Source of the DNA: Mortierella alpina
Taxonomy: Eukaryota; Mortierellomycota; Mortierellomycetes; Mortierellales; Mortierellaceae
Assembly: GCA_029449245.1 (NCBI GenBank)
Contig: JANATF010000002.1
Coordinates: 1,364,001 to 1,428,000 of the forward strand
Reading direction: 5' to 3'
DNA: 64,000 nucleotides
The translations under genes and the position numbers were made by a program. Shown here one piece after another: positions 60,190 through 64,000 of the stretch. The first letter of the stretch is position 1; each line of letters starts with the position of its first letter. The notes below the pieces were generated by a model. That model saw nothing but the letters and a program-made list of their open reading frames with translations. It ran no database searches and had not been told where the DNA came from.

Positions 60190-61401
60190 TTAGGCACGGG
60201 GGCAAGGTACAGAGTGAATCTCACCCGTCTCGACAACGTAGCCTGTCAGCTCGCGGCCATAGACACAGCCAGTGTCCAAGCCAATAGACCACTTCCTCAC
60301 GTTCAGAGACCTCCCAGCATCATGCCCATAGACGACCAAGAAATCGCGCTTGGACCTCTTGTTGTGTAGATCATTGAAAGCCTTGGACCAACCCTCGCCC
60401 TGAGACTTTTTTCGTGAAGGCGTGCCGTCCTCAAGCACGTTGCGGATGTTGACGAGAACCCAGGGTTGCTGTTTGCGGATGTTGTGGGTAGGGTCGATGC
60501 CGGCGTGCACAATGTGGACTGGAACGTTGCGGACGGAGAGCTCCCGCGGGATGGTAAATATCAAGGGACAGCTGCGGATATAGTCGTACTGGTCCTTTGT
60601 CAAGGCCCGTGCGATTGTATAGTGCTCCGACAGCCGGTTGAGATCCGACGGAACCTTGGGCTTGCGCTTGCGTTTGCGCCGCATAGAGCCGTTCAAGCTA
60701 CTGTCGCTGCTGAAAAAGGTCTCCACCAGGGAGATCTCGTTATCTTGGTCATCCTCTGAGTCGTCCCTGAGTTCATCCTCAAGGTCATCATCCTCCTCTG
60801 CGGTCAGTGCCTCCCTTTCCATATTGGACAAGGAGTCTAGGTAGCCTCTCCATCGGATGATCTTGTCTTCATGATTTCCGCGGACGCACTTGGCATTCAG
60901 CTGCCTGGCTCGGTCAATCACTTCGAGCGACTGTGGGCCTTTAGCCACTAGGTCGCCCGCCAAGACCAGGAGGTCTCTCTTTGTATCAAAGCGGACACTG
61001 CTCAGGAACCGGTTAAAGCCATCCAGGCTGCCATGGACATCTCCTACCACAATGGTTCTGCGGGGGTTGCGGGGCTGGCGAGCGCCCACGAACAAGGACC
61101 TGCGAGACAGATCCAGTTCCTGCTGGTAGATGTATTGGGCATAGGGATCGGAGGGGAGTGAGCTTGGCGGAGTGTTGGGTTCCTTGAAGTCGGCGTGGAA
61201 CGGGGGAGGTGAGAGATGGTTGTTGGCTGTTGTGTAACCGTCGATGGGGCTGAATGAATGTAGAATCTGGGAGTGGACGATGATGCGTTCATCTCCGTTG
61301 CGGGGGTTGATGGCAGTGTGCCAGCGCGATGCTGCGAAGAGCAGGACGAGCAGGACCGTGCCAAGAGCCATTACGACTGGTGCCTGAGAGGCTGTTGACA
61401 T
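60190..61401 (-). CDS. PPN2: PPN2-like vacuolar endopolyphosphatase/metallophosphatase
   Basis: It is a calcineurin-type metallophosphatase most like yeast Ppn2, a Zn-dependent endopolyphosphatase of the vacuole. The single exon gives 403 aa from the ATG at 61401. A signal anchor (VVMALGTVLLVLLFAASRW) occupies about residues 9-27. Metal-binding motifs appear in order: VVGDVHGSLDGFNRFL, LVLAGDLVAKGP, CVRGNHEDKIIRW, VHIVHAGIDP and VVYGHDAGR. A 65-residue acidic and basic insert lies between GNHED and the HAG motif. The ORF remains open upstream but without a good ATG, and the anchor fits the chosen start. The metallophosphatase is certain; the Ppn2 assignment is likely. Confidence 0.85.
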   Translation of the reverse strand: MSTASQAPVVMALGTVLLVLLFAASRWHTAINPRNGDERIIVHSQILHSFSPIDGYTTANNHLSPPPFHADFKEPNTPPSSLPSDPYAQYIYQQELDLSRRSLFVGARQPRNPRRTIVVGDVHGSLDGFNRFLSSVRFDTKRDLLVLAGDLVAKGPQSLEVIDRARQLNAKCVRGNHEDKIIRWRGYLDSLSNMEREALTAEEDDDLEDELRDDSEDDQDNEISLVETFFSSDSSLNGSMRRKRKRKPKVPSDLNRLSEHYTIARALTKDQYDYIRSCPLIFTIPRELSVRNVPVHIVHAGIDPTHNIRKQQPWVLVNIRNVLEDGTPSRKKSQGEGWSKAFNDLHNKRSKRDFLVVYGHDAGRSLNVRKWSIGLDTGCVYGRELTGYVVETGEIHSVPCPRA

Positions 61402-64000
61402 GACGCTCCAGTTTAGGTTGTATATTTTTTCACGGTCTGGCGATTGAGCTAACACAGCGGCGTTATGAATGGGTAGATCAGCTGCAATGAGGAAAAAAGG
61501 AGAGAGAGAGAGAACGTGTGGACGAGAATGCAGATTGCTGTTGAGGAAGGTGGAATAACAGAAGGGTGGAGGAGGAAGAGAGAACAGCACCTTTATAGAG
61601 TCGTGAGCGATTGTGTGTATTTACCAGCTCATACACAGGTACAGACAGTAGCACGCATCTCAAGTCAGACATACGTCCTGCTATCTACCTTCAAATGCCT
61701 GACCGGGCTGAGCGAATGGGCGTCTTCAATATTGAACTGTTATTTATTTACGTATAGGCGCGTGGTTGCAAACGATATCTGTATCTGTCGGGGGAGAAAA
61801 GAAAGCCCGGTAGTGGCGATGGTAAGAATACAGATGGCGAAGGCTCTTTGCCCTTGGCCGAGAAGGTAGGTCGTACATATCGATGACGCGAAATGTCTTT
61901 TCGCACCCCTAAGTCTTTCTGAAGCGGACACCTCCTTCTCTGCTTGATGCCCGTTTCTATGCACATGCATCCGTTCGCTTACCTTAGTGTGCAATGACCT
62001 CATTGCCAAAGTTCAGGCACAAACAGCTGCATTAGAGTACTATGCAATGTATATAGATGTAGTCTTGGGCTCAACCTTCTGGAAAAAAATAAAGAGGCAA
62101 CCATGGGCATGGCTACTGAACATTTGCCATTGTTTGTGTGTGAGGCAAGTAAGATCATCAGAATCAGTATCGTCCTTGAAGAGCACCAGGTTGAAGCCGG
62201 TGTGTGCCGATGTGTATTACAGACCAGTCGGGATACCGATGAGATGAGATTTGCCAGCCCTCGTCCAGTCTCGCACAGGACCTTCAGATGTAGTTCGAAG
62301 CATCGCTTTCACCGTGGAGGTGGCCCAGTTTACCAAGTTATGCTTTCATTTTTTTTTTTTTTGTTATTCACTACAGTACGATCCCCAGGAGAATGATGGA
62401 ACAATATTGAACTAGGCCAACTAACCTGCTGGTTGTCCGTTGGACGGAGTGTGGACCTGCAGCACTCGCTTTCCGAAGGAACCCAGTGACGTTTGACATT
62501 TCTGCTTTGGCAAGAAAATTTTTCGTGCCTATGTATTTCTGCAAAATAATCGTTGGGTTCTTTCTTCTTTCTTTCTCTCCTTCACATCCATCCTCTCCTC
62601 AACCTCTTCCCCCTTCTCATCCTTCTTCCCGCCTTCCAGCTCAGGATCGGCATGCGTTTCAAGTTATAAGTTGTAAGTTATTCATCCCCTCACTCCTTGA
62701 TACTCGATCTCTTCATGAGACCCATTTAAACGGAGGATCCAACAATCGCGCACGATGAAACACAAGCTGGCACCAGTCAAAGGCGTTAACCGGTGATGAC
62801 AAAAACAACAGAACTGTCAATACGCGATGGTTCCTGACGCGATTTTCGATCCTCCACCTCCCCGTTTGACATGATTTTCAACAGCTTTGAACGTGTCATA
62901 TTAATCATTGGTTCATTCCTCTTGATGTAGATACAAGGTACTTCAATGGAGTTATTTATGATATATGGAAATACAATAAAAAAGACAAACAAAAAAACTT
63001 GCACTTCATGACATTTCGCTTGGTGGAATTTGAACAGCGAGCGATTGGATGGTGTAGTTATTTTCTTTTTCGGATCCCATGAATGTTTGTGGTGAATCAT
63101 CTTGTCCAAGATCGCGTATTATACTCTCTCCAAGGAGTCGTTATTTATCGAGTTAAGGGTGCAAACTCATTGCGCTGTTTGTTTTGATTTGCCGAATACT
63201 GGGGTCATTGGGATTGCATACTCAGCGGAAACACACTGAGGATCGTGAGTGAGGAGGGGGCCGATCGGTAGTCTTCATCTGGCACTTTGAACGCATCCAA
63301 ACACGTATGAAAAACGACGTTGTACGGTGTTTTGGTTTATCTGATCGAGCGTCTGCCGATTGGTTCAAATATTATCAGATGGGAGGGAGATCTTTTGGAC
63401 CTGTGTCGATTTTGGCACCCTTCCAGCCAACCTGAAAGTGGGTCGCGGCTATGCAGCGATAGGCTGCGATGAGATGGGTTTGCAGCGGGAACAAAACACG
63501 CAGGAAAGAGAAGACCGACAACCCCTTTACCCCCTTGGGCGTTCACTTTGCTCAGCGAACCCCACGCTCATAGCTCTACAATTGACTAAATTCGTTTTGA
63601 CAGGTCTGTCAAAGTGAAAACAAAAATGAAATTTCACGCAATTTAATTAAACGTGTTGTCGTAGGGGGACGCGGGAGGGTCATTCCAAGGCTCTTCTCAA
63701 TTAGTGATGAAGGATCAGCAATAACAACCTTGACACAGGAGAGCTGGGGACAGAGATTGTACAAGTGTAGCAGATGGTCTGCTTCTTTCTGATCGAGCAA
63801 GAGCGACAAGAGATGTTTGGGCGTAGGGGTTGTTGCTTGGCTGGGCTCGAAAATGTTCAGCGGGTGCAGGAGGGAAAACAAAAACGCAAAAAGCAGGTCG
63901 GTACCCTTTCGTGGGTAACAGAGATCACAGAAAGCGACAGGGAACAGAAACGCAACGAGACTGTAACGAGAGGAGCGGGATGAGGGCTGGATGAAGAGGA
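61402..64000. other. Intergenic region to the window end
   Basis: No gene can be supported. C/T-rich sequence at 62565-62640 looks like a fungal promoter or leader, but no ORF follows. A minus-strand frame at 63609-63881 is open towards the window end, reading EPSQATTPTPKHLLSLLL, yet lacks an ATG and any known motif. Confidence 0.45.

Noticed and set aside
63609-63881. Minus-strand frame open towards the window end
   Set aside because: No ATG, no recognised motif, and hydrophobic low-information upstream part; could be an exon of a gene beyond the window but cannot be supported.

Overview
The window is a stretch of nuclear DNA from a filamentous fungus. The genes carry many short spliceosomal introns (about 40-240 nt, GT..AG, CTNAC-like branch sites), single-copy eukaryotic housekeeping genes, fungal permeases and small secreted cysteine-rich proteins. 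Protein flavour and intron density suggest an early-diverging zygomycete such as Mortierellomycotina; that placement is inference from family recognition, not a search. I see no rRNA, tRNA, CRISPR or bacterial features.

Layout. 0.5-9.2 kb, all minus strand: TAF1 (TFIID scaffold), a Siw14/PFA-DSP-type phosphatase with a polyQ tract, and a Mag1/AlkA-type 3-methyladenine DNA glycosylase whose 5' end I extend through three small upstream exons. 9.5-10.8 kb: SWP1/ribophorin II. 12.9-19.05 kb: V-ATPase subunit a (minus) divergent from a MOD5/TRIT1 tRNA isopentenyltransferase (plus). 19-27.1 kb is gene-poor. 27.2-31.1 kb holds two sugar transporters, the first intact and intronless and the second disrupted; they share a duplicated promoter block. 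31.9-32.3 kb and 40.5-40.7 kb: two small secreted Cys proteins with identical TATA boxes. 33-38.2 kb: a divergent PA28/REG-gamma-like protein, AP-1 sigma and the 25S rRNA methyltransferase BMT6. 41-48.8 kb: UTP25, an RKM4/SETD6-like SET methyltransferase with a His-Asp metal-binding-like insert, and an amino-acid permease. 48.8-53.7 kb is empty of recognisable genes. 53.7-57.8 kb: a six-exon Crypton/Ndc10-type tyrosine-recombinase-like gene carrying two internal tandem-repeat arrays and lacking the expected catalytic tyrosine. 58.1-58.8 kb: a Cys-rich, GPI-anchor-like protein. 60.2-61.4 kb: a PPN2-like polyphosphatase.

Exon models were built by hand from splice signals, and the recognised multi-exon models close in frame (total CDS divisible by three). 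The housekeeping genes do not form a pathway cluster. The most unusual parts are the recombinase-like gene, the transporter pair with its duplicated promoter and direct repeats, and the PA28-like protein with a very long disordered insert.
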